From Caballeronia sp. NK8 (lineage in GTDB: Bacteria > Pseudomonadota > Gammaproteobacteria > Burkholderiales > Burkholderiaceae): DNA of 64,000 bases. Of the stretch, positions 23,706 through 32,721 are shown in pieces. The notes beneath the pieces are model-generated. The model was not told where the DNA came from. It did not search any database and worked only from the letters and a program-made list of their open reading frames with translations. The position numbers and the translations under genes were made by a program. Location: contig NZ_AP024325.1 of assembly GCF_018408855.1 (NCBI RefSeq), positions 868,001-932,000 on the forward strand, read 5' to 3'. Positions within the stretch are counted from its first letter, which is position 1, and the number at the start of each line of letters is the position of its first letter.

Positions 23706-25025
23706 CTATTTCTGCACGCCCGGTCGCAACGGCGCCGCATCGCGTGCCGTGCGGGGTGCCATGCGCGCCAGGAAGACCACGCCAGCGGCCAGCACCGACA
23801 TCGCGGCGAGCCCCGTCAAACCGCCCTGAATCGACCCGGTCTTCTGTTCGAGAAAGCCGAAGGTCGCCGGCGCGACGAAGCCGCCGAGATTGCCGATCGA
23901 GTTGATAAGCGCGAGCACGGGCGCCGCGATGCGCGCATCGAGATAGCCTTGCGGAATCGGCCAGAACAGCGACGACGCCGCCTTGAAACCGATCGCCGCA
24001 AAGCAGATCGCGACGAACGAGAAGACCGGGCTGCCCAGCCCCGCCGCATACATGCCGGCCGCCGCGATCAGCAACACGCACGCAACCCACGCCTGCTGGA
24101 ACTTGAAGCGCGCCGCGAGCGCCGCGAACAGATACATCGCGACGATGGAGATCAGCCACGGAATCGAGTTGAACAGCCCGACCTGGAAGTCGTTGAGATG
24201 CCCCATCTTGCGGATGATGCTCGGCAGCCAGAACGTCGCGCCGTAGATCGTCAGCGAGACCGAGAAATAGATCAGGCAGAAGATCAGGATTTGCGGATCG
24301 CGCAGCAGACTCCACGCCGACGGCTTCTTTACATGCACCGCATCGCGGCGGCGCTGTTCGTCCTCGATCTCGGCGACGACCGCTTCCTGCTCTTCACGCG
24401 TGAGCCATTTGGCATCGCGCGGCTTCGAATCGAGCCAGAACCACACGAAGCCGGCGAGCACCACCGACGCCATGCCTTCGATGATGAACATCCACTGCCA
24501 GCCATGCAGGCCCGCGCCCTGAATCAGCATCAGGCCGCCCGAGATCGGGCCGGAGAACACCGACGCGAGCGCCGAACCGCTCAGGAAAATGGCCATCGCC
24601 TTACCGCGTTGGTCGCGCGGCAGCCATTGCGTGAAATAGAACACGACGCCGGGAAAGAAGCCCGCTTCGGCTGCGCCGAGCAGAAGACGCATCGCATAGA
24701 ACGAGGTTTCGCCCTGCACGAAGGCCATGCCGGTCGCGGCGAGCCCCCAGGTGATCATGATCCGCGTGAGCCACGCGCGCGCGCCGAAGCGCTGCATCAG
24801 CATGTTCGACGGCACTTCGAACACCGCATAGCTCACGAAGAAGAGACCCGCGCCGAGCCCATAGGCCGCGGCGCCGATGCCGAGATCCGCGCTCAGATGC
24901 TGACGCACGAACCCGATATTCACCCGGTCGATGTAATTGACGATGAACATCACGACGAACAGCGGCAGCACGTGCCACTTGATCTTGTGAACGGCGCTCG
25001 ACAGCGCGCTGGAATTACTACTCAT
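23706..25025 (-). CDS. MFS transporter, anion:cation symporter (ACS) family
   Basis: 439 residues, 12 predicted helices. The N-terminal helix with FIVNYIDRVNIGF is the ACS-family signature, followed by ARAWLTRIMITWG and PRDQRGKAMAIF loop motifs. A central cytoplasmic loop near residues 205-235 divides the two halves. ACS carriers import organic anions such as glucarate, tartrate or phthalate. It lies 40 bases after the glucarate-dehydratase-type gene, so an aldarate or related sugar acid is the likely substrate. Confidence 0.87.
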   Translation of the reverse strand: MSSNSSALSSAVHKIKWHVLPLFVVMFIVNYIDRVNIGFVRQHLSADLGIGAAAYGLGAGLFFVSYAVFEVPSNMLMQRFGARAWLTRIMITWGLAATGMAFVQGETSFYAMRLLLGAAEAGFFPGVVFYFTQWLPRDQRGKAMAIFLSGSALASVFSGPISGGLMLIQGAGLHGWQWMFIIEGMASVVLAGFVWFWLDSKPRDAKWLTREEQEAVVAEIEDEQRRRDAVHVKKPSAWSLLRDPQILIFCLIYFSVSLTIYGATFWLPSIIRKMGHLNDFQVGLFNSIPWLISIVAMYLFAALAARFKFQQAWVACVLLIAAAGMYAAGLGSPVFSFVAICFAAIGFKAASSLFWPIPQGYLDARIAAPVLALINSIGNLGGFVAPATFGFLEQKTGSIQGGLTGLAAMSVLAAGVVFLARMAPRTARDAAPLRPGVQK

Positions 25026-25065
25026 GAGCTTGTCTCCTGGAATGCGCGTGTACTTGTTCTATTGC

Positions 25066-26340
25066 TCAGAAGCGCGGGTTCTTGCCGGTGAAGTCCGGCT
25101 GATACTTGCGCATCTGCGTGAGATCGTCGCGATTGCGCACGCCGCACGTCAGGTATTGCTCGTGCAATTCGGCGAGCTTCTCGCGATCGAGCTCGACGCC
25201 CAGGCCCGGCGTCGTCGGCACGCGCACCGAGCCGTTGTCGAACACGACGCGGCCGCCCTTGATGACTTCCTCTTCCTGCCACGGATAGTGCGTGTCGCAC
25301 GCATACGTGAGGTTCGGCACGCTGGCCGCGACATGCGTCATCGCCATCAAGCTGATGCCGAGATGCGAGTTCGAGTGCATCGACATGCCGAAGCCCCACA
25401 GCTTCGCCATGCGCGCGAGCGTCTGCGTCGCGCGCAGGCCGCCCCAGTAGTGGTGATCGGACAGCAGCACCTTGATCGAGCCCATGTTGCAGCCGCGCCG
25501 GAAGTCGTCCATCGTGGTGATGACCATGTTGGTCGCGAGCGGCAGCTTCGTGTGCTTCTGCAGTTCGGCCATGCCTTCGAGGCCGGGGCACGGGTCTTCG
25601 TAGTATTCGAGGATTTCGTCGAGCGCGGGCGCGGCCTTGATGCTCGTCTCCAGCGTCCAGTTCGCATTCGGATCGAGACGCAGCGGCATGCCCGGAAATG
25701 CCTTCGCCAGCGCCTGCATGCAGGCGATTTCATGCGCGGGCTCGAACACGCCGCCCTTCAGCTTGATGCTCTGGAAACCGTACAGGTCGATCATGCGCTG
25801 TGCCTGCGCGACGATCTGCTCCGGGCTGATGCCCTCGCCCCACGCATCGGGCGCATACGGCTTGTCGATGTGCTCCGCGTACTTGAAGAACAGATACGCG
25901 CTGTACGGCACCGCGTCGCGGACCTTGCCGCCGAGCAGATCGACGACCGGCGCGCCGATAATCTGCCCTTGCAGATCGAGCATCGCCACTTCGAGCGTGC
26001 TGATGACCTTCGGCGCATTCTTCGCGGCGTGCGAGCCGGGCGCGAGTTCGAATTCGACCGCGCCGGGCGTCGCCTTGATCGTCGCACGCACGCGCTCTTC
26101 CATCTGGTTCAGATCGAACGGCGACAGGCCGATCACGAGGTCCTTCGCCTGATCGAGCACGCGCAGCATCGGCTCGTCGCCGTAAGTTTCGGAGATGCCG
26201 ACACGGCCGTCGCTCGTCTCCAGTTCCACGATGGCGCGCAACGCCCACGGTTCGTGAATGCCCGCGGCGTTCAGCAACGGACCGTCGCGAAAGGCGATCG
26301 GCGTGATTCGGACCTGCGTGATGGAAATCTGGCGGGGCAT
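25066..26340 (-). CDS. Glucarate dehydratase-family enzyme (enolase superfamily)
   Basis: 424-residue member of the mandelate-racemase/enolase superfamily, glucarate dehydratase group. It has the KxK pair (SIKLKGG, the basic catalytic Lys), metal ligands in RLDPNANW, EYYEDPCPG and VLLSDHHYWGG, and the His of the His-Asp dyad in MSMHSNSHLG, a hallmark of GlucD. It dehydrates an aldarate (glucarate or a close relative) to a keto-deoxy-aldarate. Start ATG at 26340 (MPRQISITQVRITP) is chosen; 15 extra codons upstream run into the operator region. Forms an operon with the MFS carrier and is divergent from a GntR regulator. Confidence 0.88.
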   Translation of the reverse strand: MPRQISITQVRITPIAFRDGPLLNAAGIHEPWALRAIVELETSDGRVGISETYGDEPMLRVLDQAKDLVIGLSPFDLNQMEERVRATIKATPGAVEFELAPGSHAAKNAPKVISTLEVAMLDLQGQIIGAPVVDLLGGKVRDAVPYSAYLFFKYAEHIDKPYAPDAWGEGISPEQIVAQAQRMIDLYGFQSIKLKGGVFEPAHEIACMQALAKAFPGMPLRLDPNANWTLETSIKAAPALDEILEYYEDPCPGLEGMAELQKHTKLPLATNMVITTMDDFRRGCNMGSIKVLLSDHHYWGGLRATQTLARMAKLWGFGMSMHSNSHLGISLMAMTHVAASVPNLTYACDTHYPWQEEEVIKGGRVVFDNGSVRVPTTPGLGVELDREKLAELHEQYLTCGVRNRDDLTQMRKYQPDFTGKNPRF

Positions 26341-26382
26341 GTCGGCGTCCGGAAGTAGCGAGAGAGTAGCCGAATGGTAAAG

Positions 26383-26398
26383 CACTAATGTATTAGTG
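26383..26398. promoter_or_regulatory. GntR operator, perfect copy
   Basis: CACTAAT-GT-ATTAGTG, perfect 7-base arms, 43 bases upstream of the glucarate dehydratase-type gene. A near-copy lies at 26472-26485. Confidence 0.75.
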
Positions 26399-26471
26399 TG
26401 TCAGTCGGGTATACGCCAACGCGTCTATGGGCACGACATCGTTCCATTTCAAGCCGGAGCGCGGCTATAGT

Positions 26472-26485
26472 ACTAATGTTTCAGT
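26472..26485. promoter_or_regulatory. GntR operator, imperfect second copy
   Basis: ACTAATGTTTCAGT differs at two positions from the same stretch of the perfect site. It is 23 bases upstream of the GntR ATG at 26508, consistent with autoregulation. Confidence 0.65.
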
Positions 26486-26507
26486 CGTCCTTCCGTCCGC
26501 GCATACC

Positions 26508-27209
26508 ATGAAAAACGCCGCTTCCGCCTCGATTCATCGCCTCGACCGCTCCCGTCATGCCGCGCCGCAAGTATTCGAACGGCTGCGCGACATGATTCTG
26601 TCGCTGGAACTGGCGCCCGGCACGGTGTTGTCGCGCACCGAACTCGCGACGCGCTACGGCCTCAGCCAGACGCCCGTGCGTGACGCGCTGATGAAGCTCG
26701 GCGAGGAAGGTCTGGTCGATATCTTTCCGCAGCACGCGACGGTCGTGAGCCAGATCAACGTGGCATCGGCGTTGCAGGCGCATTTTCTGAGGCGGTCGAT
26801 CGAACTGGAAGTCGTGCGGACGCTGGCGCGGGAACACAAGGCGTCGCTGATCGCGCGGCTGCGCGCGACGATCGCCGAGCAGGTGGAGTGGCTGGAGCCA
26901 CAGGACGTCGAGCAGTTTTCAGCGCTCGATCAGTCTTTTCACCGGCAGATGTATGAGGCGGCAGGCGTGCCGCAGCTTTGGGATCTGGTGCGCAGGCTGA
27001 GCGGTCACATCGACCGGTTGCGTCGGTTGCATTTGCCGGTGGACGGCAAGACGATGGCTGTGGTGCGCGATCACGGCGAAATCGTCGATGCCATCGAAAA
27101 GGGCGATGCCGATGCCGCCGATGCCGCCTTACGAAAGCATCTGTCGGGCACGCTCAGTCAGGTGGACGAGATTCGCACTCGTCACCCAAATTTTGTGACG
27201 GATCATTGA
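26508..27209 (+). CDS. GntR-family regulator, FCD (FadR-type) sensor domain
   Basis: 233 residues. The winged HTH lies around residues 20-75 (ELATRYGLSQTPVRDALMKL is the recognition region), followed by an all-helical FCD domain with metal-binding His residues (LDQSFHRQMYEAAG and a C-terminal VVRDHGEIVDAI). The start ATG at 26508 (MKNAASASIH) is preferred because the frame upstream contains the second operator. It probably represses the divergent MFS-glucarate-dehydratase pair and itself; the inducer would be the sugar acid. Confidence 0.88.
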   Translation: MKNAASASIHRLDRSRHAAPQVFERLRDMILSLELAPGTVLSRTELATRYGLSQTPVRDALMKLGEEGLVDIFPQHATVVSQINVASALQAHFLRRSIELEVVRTLAREHKASLIARLRATIAEQVEWLEPQDVEQFSALDQSFHRQMYEAAGVPQLWDLVRRLSGHIDRLRRLHLPVDGKTMAVVRDHGEIVDAIEKGDADAADAALRKHLSGTLSQVDEIRTRHPNFVTDH

Positions 27210-27224
27210 GCGTGCGCTCGCCGT

Positions 27225-28481
27225 TCAGACGCCGTACGCACTCAACCGAGCCGCATACCATCGCGAGAACTGCTCGACATAACTCTCGGTAAAAGGCGAA
27301 AACACCCCCGGCCGGTAGGCCGGATCCTGCGTCCCTTCATGCGTGATCTCAACGAGATGCTTGTCCTGCGCATTCGTCGCGACCCACACTTCGGTCAGGT
27401 CCTGAATCTGATAATCGACGCCTTCAACCGCATCCGCATGCACGAGCCATTTCGACCGCACGAGCGTTTTATCCGGCGCGAGCGGAATGATGTACGACAC
27501 CACGGCGTGATCGCTCATCACGTGCGTCCATGAGTTGTGCGTCCACAGATGCGTGTCGCCGAGATCGCGCCGCTGCAGGTTGCCAAGCAGCTTCTGGCTC
27601 GCGGCCTTCGTGCTGATGGTCTGCGATTCTCCGTGCCCCGCGATGACGAGTTGCTGCGTCCTGAACTGCGTGACCGCATCCTCGCCCAGCCATTCGACCG
27701 TCGCGCTCGTGAAGCCATCACGCTCCCAGCTCGCCTGGCACGCCGCGTTGCGTTCCTTGTACGCCGCGATTTCGCGAAGCGCTTCATCGGTGAGATTCTC
27801 GGGACAGAAACCGAAATCCTCCGGCAGAAACGAGGCGGTCAGTTCCGGATGCGTCGCCGCACAGTGATAGCACTCGCGATTGTTCTCGATCACGAGCTTC
27901 CAGTTGCCGTTCTCGATGATCTCCGATTCGAACGCGATCTTCGTATTGCGCAGATCGTAAGGCGCGAAACGCGGCGCCATCGTCGCTTCGAGTTTTGAAA
28001 TGTCGGCGGGCGGCTCGTCGGCGAGACATACGAAAACATGCGTGCCGACGATGCGCGTATGCACCGGAATCAGGCTGCGGCAGCCCGGATCGAAATCGCG
28101 GCCCATGTGCGCGGCGTGCCGCAGGCTGCCGTCGAGATCGTAAGTCCACTGGTGATACGGACACACCAGCATGCCGACGGTCGACTTGCCCGGCTCCTTC
28201 AGACGCGCGCCGCGATGGCGGCAGACATTGCGATAGGTGCGGATGTTTTCATCGTCGTCGCGAACCATGATGATCGAGGCGCGGCCGATGTCGACGGTGG
28301 ACACATCGCCCGGCTCGGGCACGTCCGCCGTCACGCCGACCAGAATCCAGTGCTTCTGGAAAAAGATCTCGACATCTTTCTCGAACACGTCCTGCCGCCC
28401 GAACAGCTCGCCCGGCATGCCGTGTCCGGGCTCGCGGCTGCGGATCAGTTCGCCATGGGTTCTGATTTGCACTTCGGACAT
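27225..28481 (-). CDS. Rieske oxygenase, GbcA-like (betaine demethylase type)
   Basis: 418 residues. Rieske ligands Cys87-x-His89 and Cys107-x2-His110 (CPYHQW), and mononuclear iron ligands in ENNRECYHCAATHPEL. The ENNRECYHC pattern is typical of the glycine betaine / proline betaine demethylase group (GbcA, Stc2). It would oxidatively remove a methyl group from a quaternary ammonium compound, releasing formaldehyde. The start at 28481 (MSEVQIRTHG) is chosen over 28 leader codons. No reductase partner (GbcB) is adjacent. An AT-rich upstream region carries a weak promoter. Close to the betaine-type importer operon at 37838-40948, which supports the methylated-amine theme. Confidence 0.82.
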   Translation of the reverse strand: MSEVQIRTHGELIRSREPGHGMPGELFGRQDVFEKDVEIFFQKHWILVGVTADVPEPGDVSTVDIGRASIIMVRDDDENIRTYRNVCRHRGARLKEPGKSTVGMLVCPYHQWTYDLDGSLRHAAHMGRDFDPGCRSLIPVHTRIVGTHVFVCLADEPPADISKLEATMAPRFAPYDLRNTKIAFESEIIENGNWKLVIENNRECYHCAATHPELTASFLPEDFGFCPENLTDEALREIAAYKERNAACQASWERDGFTSATVEWLGEDAVTQFRTQQLVIAGHGESQTISTKAASQKLLGNLQRRDLGDTHLWTHNSWTHVMSDHAVVSYIIPLAPDKTLVRSKWLVHADAVEGVDYQIQDLTEVWVATNAQDKHLVEITHEGTQDPAYRPGVFSPFTESYVEQFSRWYAARLSAYGV

Positions 28482-28584
28482 CGTCGCTCTCCAACGTTCA
28501 TGGGATCGGGACTCCGAGCGGTCCCGCGATATCCTGAGTATTGGAGCGCGGAAAAATAGCGTCAACGCGCTTTATTTTCTGTCT

Positions 28585-28612
28585 GGGATAACTTTGGATT
28601 ATGCGAAGTCAA
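28585..28612 (-). promoter_or_regulatory. Candidate promoter of the GbcA-like gene
   Basis: TTGACT (28612-28607), 16-base spacer, TATCCC (28590-28585) on the minus strand in an AT-rich stretch (28560-28640). The -35 is good and the -10 is weak, so an activator may be needed. The remainder of 28482-28703 shows nothing else. Confidence 0.35.
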
Positions 28613-28703
28613 AATACATTTTCGCTATATAAATCAGATGCTTGAGTTAGATTTAGGTCGCCGTCGAACATCAAAAATCGTCGATGGTTTTTTCCGTCTG
28701 CAT

Positions 28704-29771
28704 TCAGGCGATCGACACAGATCGCCGCGGGAATCGCAGGCGCATCGTCGGCTTCTCGATCACGAACCACGACAACAACGTGAACGCGAGCGACACCGCG
28801 AACGTCGCGCTGATCATAACGGGCTTCGGAAATGCGAAGCTGCCGAAGAACCCGAGGATTGGATCGTGCCCGCCGTAGAGCATCACGTGAATGACCGGGT
28901 AGTGCCACAGATAGAAGCCGTACGAGACGCGGCCCAGCATGGCCAGCGGCCACACGTCGAGCACGCGCACGAGGACGGAAGTCTGCGCGGTGACGACGCG
29001 GGCAATCACGACCACGGCAGCGATCGACGTCGGGACATACCCGATCGGACGTACAGCGAAGTGCACCATCTTCAGATCGAACAGGGTTACGCCGAGATAC
29101 ACGGCGCCGAGCGGCCACAGATAGCCGATGCGACGGATGTGCTCGCGGTTCAGCGAGGAGAGGATTGCCCCGTAGATCAGCCCGTCGCTGTGAGTGTCGA
29201 AGCCGCAGTAGATCCGCGCGAGCGGCGTGTGATGGAAAGCGAGCCACTCGCGCCACGCGAAGATGACGACGGCGAGCGCCACCATGCCGGCGAGCGAACG
29301 GCGATACCCCAGGCGCAGGAGCACGAGCAGCAGGCACGGCCAGAGCAGATAGAACTGCTCCTCGATGGCGAGTGACCAGGTGTGCCCGGTGAGGACGGCG
29401 TCGTAACCTTGGAACGCCCTCACCCAATTCATCACATAGAACAGCGCGGGGAAGACTTCGAGCGAGCCGCGCAGCGCAGGCTCATAGAAGAATGTGTAGA
29501 CAGCGACGGCCGCGAGCACGCCGAAGAGCGCCGGATAGAGACGCCGGGCGCGTCGCCAATAGAAGCCGCGGAAGCTGATCTGTCCGTCGCGCGCGTGCTC
29601 CGCGCTTAGAAGGCGGGTAATCAGAAACCCGCTCAGCACGAAGAACACATCGACGCCGATAAAGCCGCCTTCGATTCCAGCGAGGCCGGTGTGTGAAAGA
29701 AATACCGCCAGAACGGACAGTGCTCGCAGTCCATCGAGACCGTCGATCCAGCCTTTATTCGCTTCTTTCAT
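28704..29771 (-). CDS. Acyltransferase 3 family membrane protein (OafA/YrhL type)
   Basis: 355 residues, about ten transmembrane helices. The family's N-terminal catalytic motif is present: GLRALSVLAVFLSHTG with His near residue 27, and the GFIGVDVFFVLSGFLIT stretch, followed by RRARRLYPA. It O-acylates extracytoplasmic carbohydrates such as lipopolysaccharide O-antigen or exopolysaccharide. The C-terminal SGNH domain found in longer relatives is missing. Isolated, with no polysaccharide genes nearby. A 172-base gap to the LysR gene contains a TATAATTTAG AT-rich element, the only notable sequence there. Confidence 0.86.
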   Translation of the reverse strand: MKEANKGWIDGLDGLRALSVLAVFLSHTGLAGIEGGFIGVDVFFVLSGFLITRLLSAEHARDGQISFRGFYWRRARRLYPALFGVLAAVAVYTFFYEPALRGSLEVFPALFYVMNWVRAFQGYDAVLTGHTWSLAIEEQFYLLWPCLLLVLLRLGYRRSLAGMVALAVVIFAWREWLAFHHTPLARIYCGFDTHSDGLIYGAILSSLNREHIRRIGYLWPLGAVYLGVTLFDLKMVHFAVRPIGYVPTSIAAVVVIARVVTAQTSVLVRVLDVWPLAMLGRVSYGFYLWHYPVIHVMLYGGHDPILGFFGSFAFPKPVMISATFAVSLAFTLLSWFVIEKPTMRLRFPRRSVSIA

Positions 29772-29943
29772 CGCCTCGGACGCCGGTCAGGGCCGGCGGC
29801 TATAATTTAGTCCGCGCGATTGTAACAGCCTGAAAGAAACCGGAATAAGTGCCCTATCGATCGGACCCGGAGTTGAACCGGCGTTGTCGTTGAACACGCC
29901 CTTACCGGACGCGCATTTCCGGAATGTATTGCGTTACTGTGGA

Positions 29944-30870
29944 TCATGCGTGCGCGTCCTCGCGCAGCCAGTTGATCAGCCCATCGATCGCGGGTGTGAT
30001 CGTGCGGCCGTGCGGCACCACGACGAAGTAGCATTCCGTCGGCCGGAACGCCGCGACGGGCAGTCTGACGAGCTCGCCACTCTCGACGAGATCGTGTACC
30101 AGCCGCCCCCAGCCGAGCGCGACGCCCTGGCCGTAGCGCGCGGCCTGGATCGCATCGGTGTAGAGGCTGCAACGAAGCGCGAAATTCAGCCGCATCGGCC
30201 TGAAGCCGACCGCGTGAAACCACTCTTCCCAGCCCATCCAGCCTTCGGTCGTCGAATCCGATTCGACGAGCACGGCGCCCGCGAGCTCTTCCAGCGACGC
30301 CGGCGCGGGCTGCGCCTGCAACCATGTGGGCGAGCAGACCGGGAACACTTCCTCGTCGAACAGCAAGGTGGCGGTGCCGTCCGGCCATATGCCGTTGCCG
30401 AAGCGCACCGCGACGTCGATCTCCTTGTGCCGCAAGTCCGCCGTGAACATCTGCGTGGACAGGCGCAGTTGCAGATCGGGCTGCACCGCCTTAAGTGAAG
30501 CCAGGCGTGGCAGCAGACGAAAATGCGAGAACGCGGAGGTTGCCGCGAGCACGAGTTCCTGCTGCACGGGGCCGCGCGCGAGGCGGTCGAACACGCTCGC
30601 GATCTTCTGCATCGACTCCGCGACGACCCGGTACAGCGCCTCGCCTTCATCGGTCAGCTCGATTGCGCGATGCAGACGGCGAAAGAGTCGCGTGCCCAGC
30701 GTCTCTTCTAGGAAGCGCACCTGACGGCTCACCGCCGCCTGCGTGACGCCCAGTTCATGCGCGGCGAGCGTGAAGCTGCCGAGCCGCGCGACGGCCTCGA
30801 ACTCGACCAGCGCCGTCACCGACGGAATCAGCCGCCGATACCCCTTCGTTTTCTCGATGGCCGGTTTCAT
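29944..30870 (-). CDS. LysR-family transcriptional regulator (GcvA-like)
   Basis: 308 residues. N-terminal winged HTH (FTLAAHELGVTQAAVSRQVR, residues about 32-51), linker helix, and a LysR substrate-binding domain with FPVCSPTWLQ and GRLVHDLVESGELVRL typical of GcvA-type activators of amino-acid metabolism. ATG at 30870 lies 7 bases after the stop of the neighbouring LysR gene, so the two are tandem. Targets are not evident; the betaine operon ending at 31934 is one possibility. Confidence 0.87.
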   Translation of the reverse strand: MKPAIEKTKGYRRLIPSVTALVEFEAVARLGSFTLAAHELGVTQAAVSRQVRFLEETLGTRLFRRLHRAIELTDEGEALYRVVAESMQKIASVFDRLARGPVQQELVLAATSAFSHFRLLPRLASLKAVQPDLQLRLSTQMFTADLRHKEIDVAVRFGNGIWPDGTATLLFDEEVFPVCSPTWLQAQPAPASLEELAGAVLVESDSTTEGWMGWEEWFHAVGFRPMRLNFALRCSLYTDAIQAARYGQGVALGWGRLVHDLVESGELVRLPVAAFRPTECYFVVVPHGRTITPAIDGLINWLREDAHA

Positions 30871-30877
30871 GCGGCGC

Positions 30878-31879
30878 TCACTGCATCGCCTTCGCTTCGG
30901 CTGCTGGCCATCCCTGCATCATCGTCGCGATTTCCTCGTCGAGCCATTGACGAAACTGAAGATATTCCGGCCGCGCCTTCGCATTGCGATGCGTAATCAC
31001 ATAGTGATGTCGATCGTGAAACACGAGCGCGTCGTCGACGGGACGGACCAGCTTCTTCTGCTCCACCTGACGATGCACCAGATGATGCCAGCCGAGCAAG
31101 GTGCCCTCGCCCGCTTCGGCCTGCGCGACCAGCAGCCGATAGTCGTTGCTCTCCAGATCGTCGTGCTGGTCGAGGCGCTCGGAACCGTCGCCTTGCTGAT
31201 ACCAGTTCTTCCACACGCGCCAGTCGACGTGCTCGCACACCTGCGCGCGCCCGAGCAGCGACAGGCTCAACGTGGGATGCGCGAGCAGATCGAGCGGCTT
31301 GAGCGTACGCCCATGAAAATAGCGCTCGTGAAACGGCACGCTGCACACCGGATAGACGATGTCGTGAAAGAGCGGCTCGACTTCGTATTCCGCCTCGCGC
31401 GGCGGGTTCTTCGTGATGATGACATCGGGCTCCATGAGATCGTCGAGTTCCATGAAGTGCTCGGTGACCATCACGTGCAGGCGGATGTTCGGAAAGCGTT
31501 GGCGAAACGCGGGCAAGCGGAACGACAGCCACAGCGCCGAAAACGTATGGGAGATGCAGAGCGTCAGCGCATGGCGATCGACTCGCCGCACCGCCTGCGC
31601 CGCCTCCGCGATATTCATGATCGACAGATACGACGCGTTGTAGAGAATGCGGCCCGCGTCGGTCAGCGCGATGTGCCGGCCCGTGCGCTCGAACAGCGCG
31701 ACTTCGAGCGTATCTTCGAGCTCCTTGATCTGCCGGCTCACCGCCGCCTGCGTGACGCACAGCACTTCCGCGGCCTGCGTGAAGCTTTCGTAGCGCGCGG
31801 CGGTGACGAAGCACCGGAGCGCGCGCAACGATGGCATCTGGGCGAGAAGCCTGTCCGCGAACTGCTGTTTCTTCTGCAT
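30878..31879 (-). CDS. LysR-family transcriptional regulator (GcvA-like), tandem copy
   Basis: 333 residues with the same layout as its neighbour (HTH core FTQAAEVLCVTQAAVSRQIK, then sensor domain with YPVCSVPFHERYF). The two share the TQAAVSRQ core but are clearly diverged. The ATG at 31879 is preferred because GGAAGG lies 8 bases upstream; GTG/ATG codons at 31888 and 31885 are too close to it. It begins 54 bases past the ProC-like gene, on the same strand, so both LysR genes may be the tail of the long operon. Confidence 0.87.
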   Translation of the reverse strand: MQKKQQFADRLLAQMPSLRALRCFVTAARYESFTQAAEVLCVTQAAVSRQIKELEDTLEVALFERTGRHIALTDAGRILYNASYLSIMNIAEAAQAVRRVDRHALTLCISHTFSALWLSFRLPAFRQRFPNIRLHVMVTEHFMELDDLMEPDVIITKNPPREAEYEVEPLFHDIVYPVCSVPFHERYFHGRTLKPLDLLAHPTLSLSLLGRAQVCEHVDWRVWKNWYQQGDGSERLDQHDDLESNDYRLLVAQAEAGEGTLLGWHHLVHRQVEQKKLVRPVDDALVFHDRHHYVITHRNAKARPEYLQFRQWLDEEIATMMQGWPAAEAKAMQ

Positions 31880-31933
31880 GTGCATCACCTTCCAGGGCTC
31901 GCGATTATCGCTTGTTCTTCGTATCTTGCGCGT

Positions 31934-32704
31934 TCACTCGCGCCCTTGCACGCGGCGCATGATCGAGTCGAGCGCCTGCGCGTAGTGCGCGTACGTGCCC
32001 CGCGCCGACAGCTCGCGGTTGAGCTGTTCGTTGAGACCGCCGGGCGTGCTCACCTGCCCGATCATCGCGGAAAATGGCTCCGTGCCCGAGGCTGCTTCAT
32101 GAGCGAGGCCCACATGATAGCCCGACAAAAACGACCGGGCCGACGCGTACGGCATGCCTTGCCGCACGAGCCACGATGCCTGCTCCTCCAGCAGCGCGAA
32201 GAAGGCCGCCATCGTCGCGGTCGCGGCGGACAAGGCGTTGAACTGATGTTCGTCGTCGACTTCGACCGCTTCGCCGAGCGGCGCGAACAACGCTCGCGCG
32301 ATGTCGTCGCGCGGGCAGATCGCGGTACTGCCCTTGCCCGCCGCCACCGCGGGCAAGGGGATTGCGCGCACGACCTTTTCCGGGCCGCGCACGAATGCCC
32401 GCACCTGATCGAGCGACTTGCCCGCGAGGAAGCTGATGATGTGATGCCGCGCATCGAAGGCAAGTTCGCTCAATACATCCGATGCGATCTGCGGCAGGAC
32501 CGCGAGACACACCACATCCGATGAATCGAGCACGTCTTGATTGCTTGCGCAAACCTCGATGCGCGGGTCCAGCTTCGCGAGCCGCGCGGCGGTGTTCGCG
32601 TTGCGCGGCGACAGCGCGACGTGCTCGAAAGCAACGTCGCAGCGGATCATGCCGGTCACGACCGCCTCCGTGATCGCGCCGGTACCGATGAAGCCTATAC
32701 GCAT
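31934..32704 (-). CDS. Pyrroline-5-carboxylate reductase-like (ProC family) protein
   Basis: 256 residues with the NAD(P)-binding MRIGFIGTGAITEAV and a ProC-like C-terminal half (PLPAVAAGKGSTAICP, then GGLNEQLNRELSARGTY, which corresponds to the T-S-P-GGTT-x-L-E region of ProC but lacks the exact motif). It reduces a cyclic imine, or has diverged to another imine. Starts 17 bases after the aldehyde dehydrogenase. As the last enzyme gene of a catabolic operon it is unlikely to be the biosynthetic ProC. Confidence 0.75.
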   Translation of the reverse strand: MRIGFIGTGAITEAVVTGMIRCDVAFEHVALSPRNANTAARLAKLDPRIEVCASNQDVLDSSDVVCLAVLPQIASDVLSELAFDARHHIISFLAGKSLDQVRAFVRGPEKVVRAIPLPAVAAGKGSTAICPRDDIARALFAPLGEAVEVDDEHQFNALSAATATMAAFFALLEEQASWLVRQGMPYASARSFLSGYHVGLAHEAASGTEPFSAMIGQVSTPGGLNEQLNRELSARGTYAHYAQALDSIMRRVQGRE

Positions 32705-32721
32705 GGTGCCTCGTCCAGTGT

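Noticed and set aside
29860..29945. tRNA-like string (GGACCCGGAGTTGAACCGG)
   Set aside because: T-loop-like only; no acceptor stem or anticodon arm can be formed.
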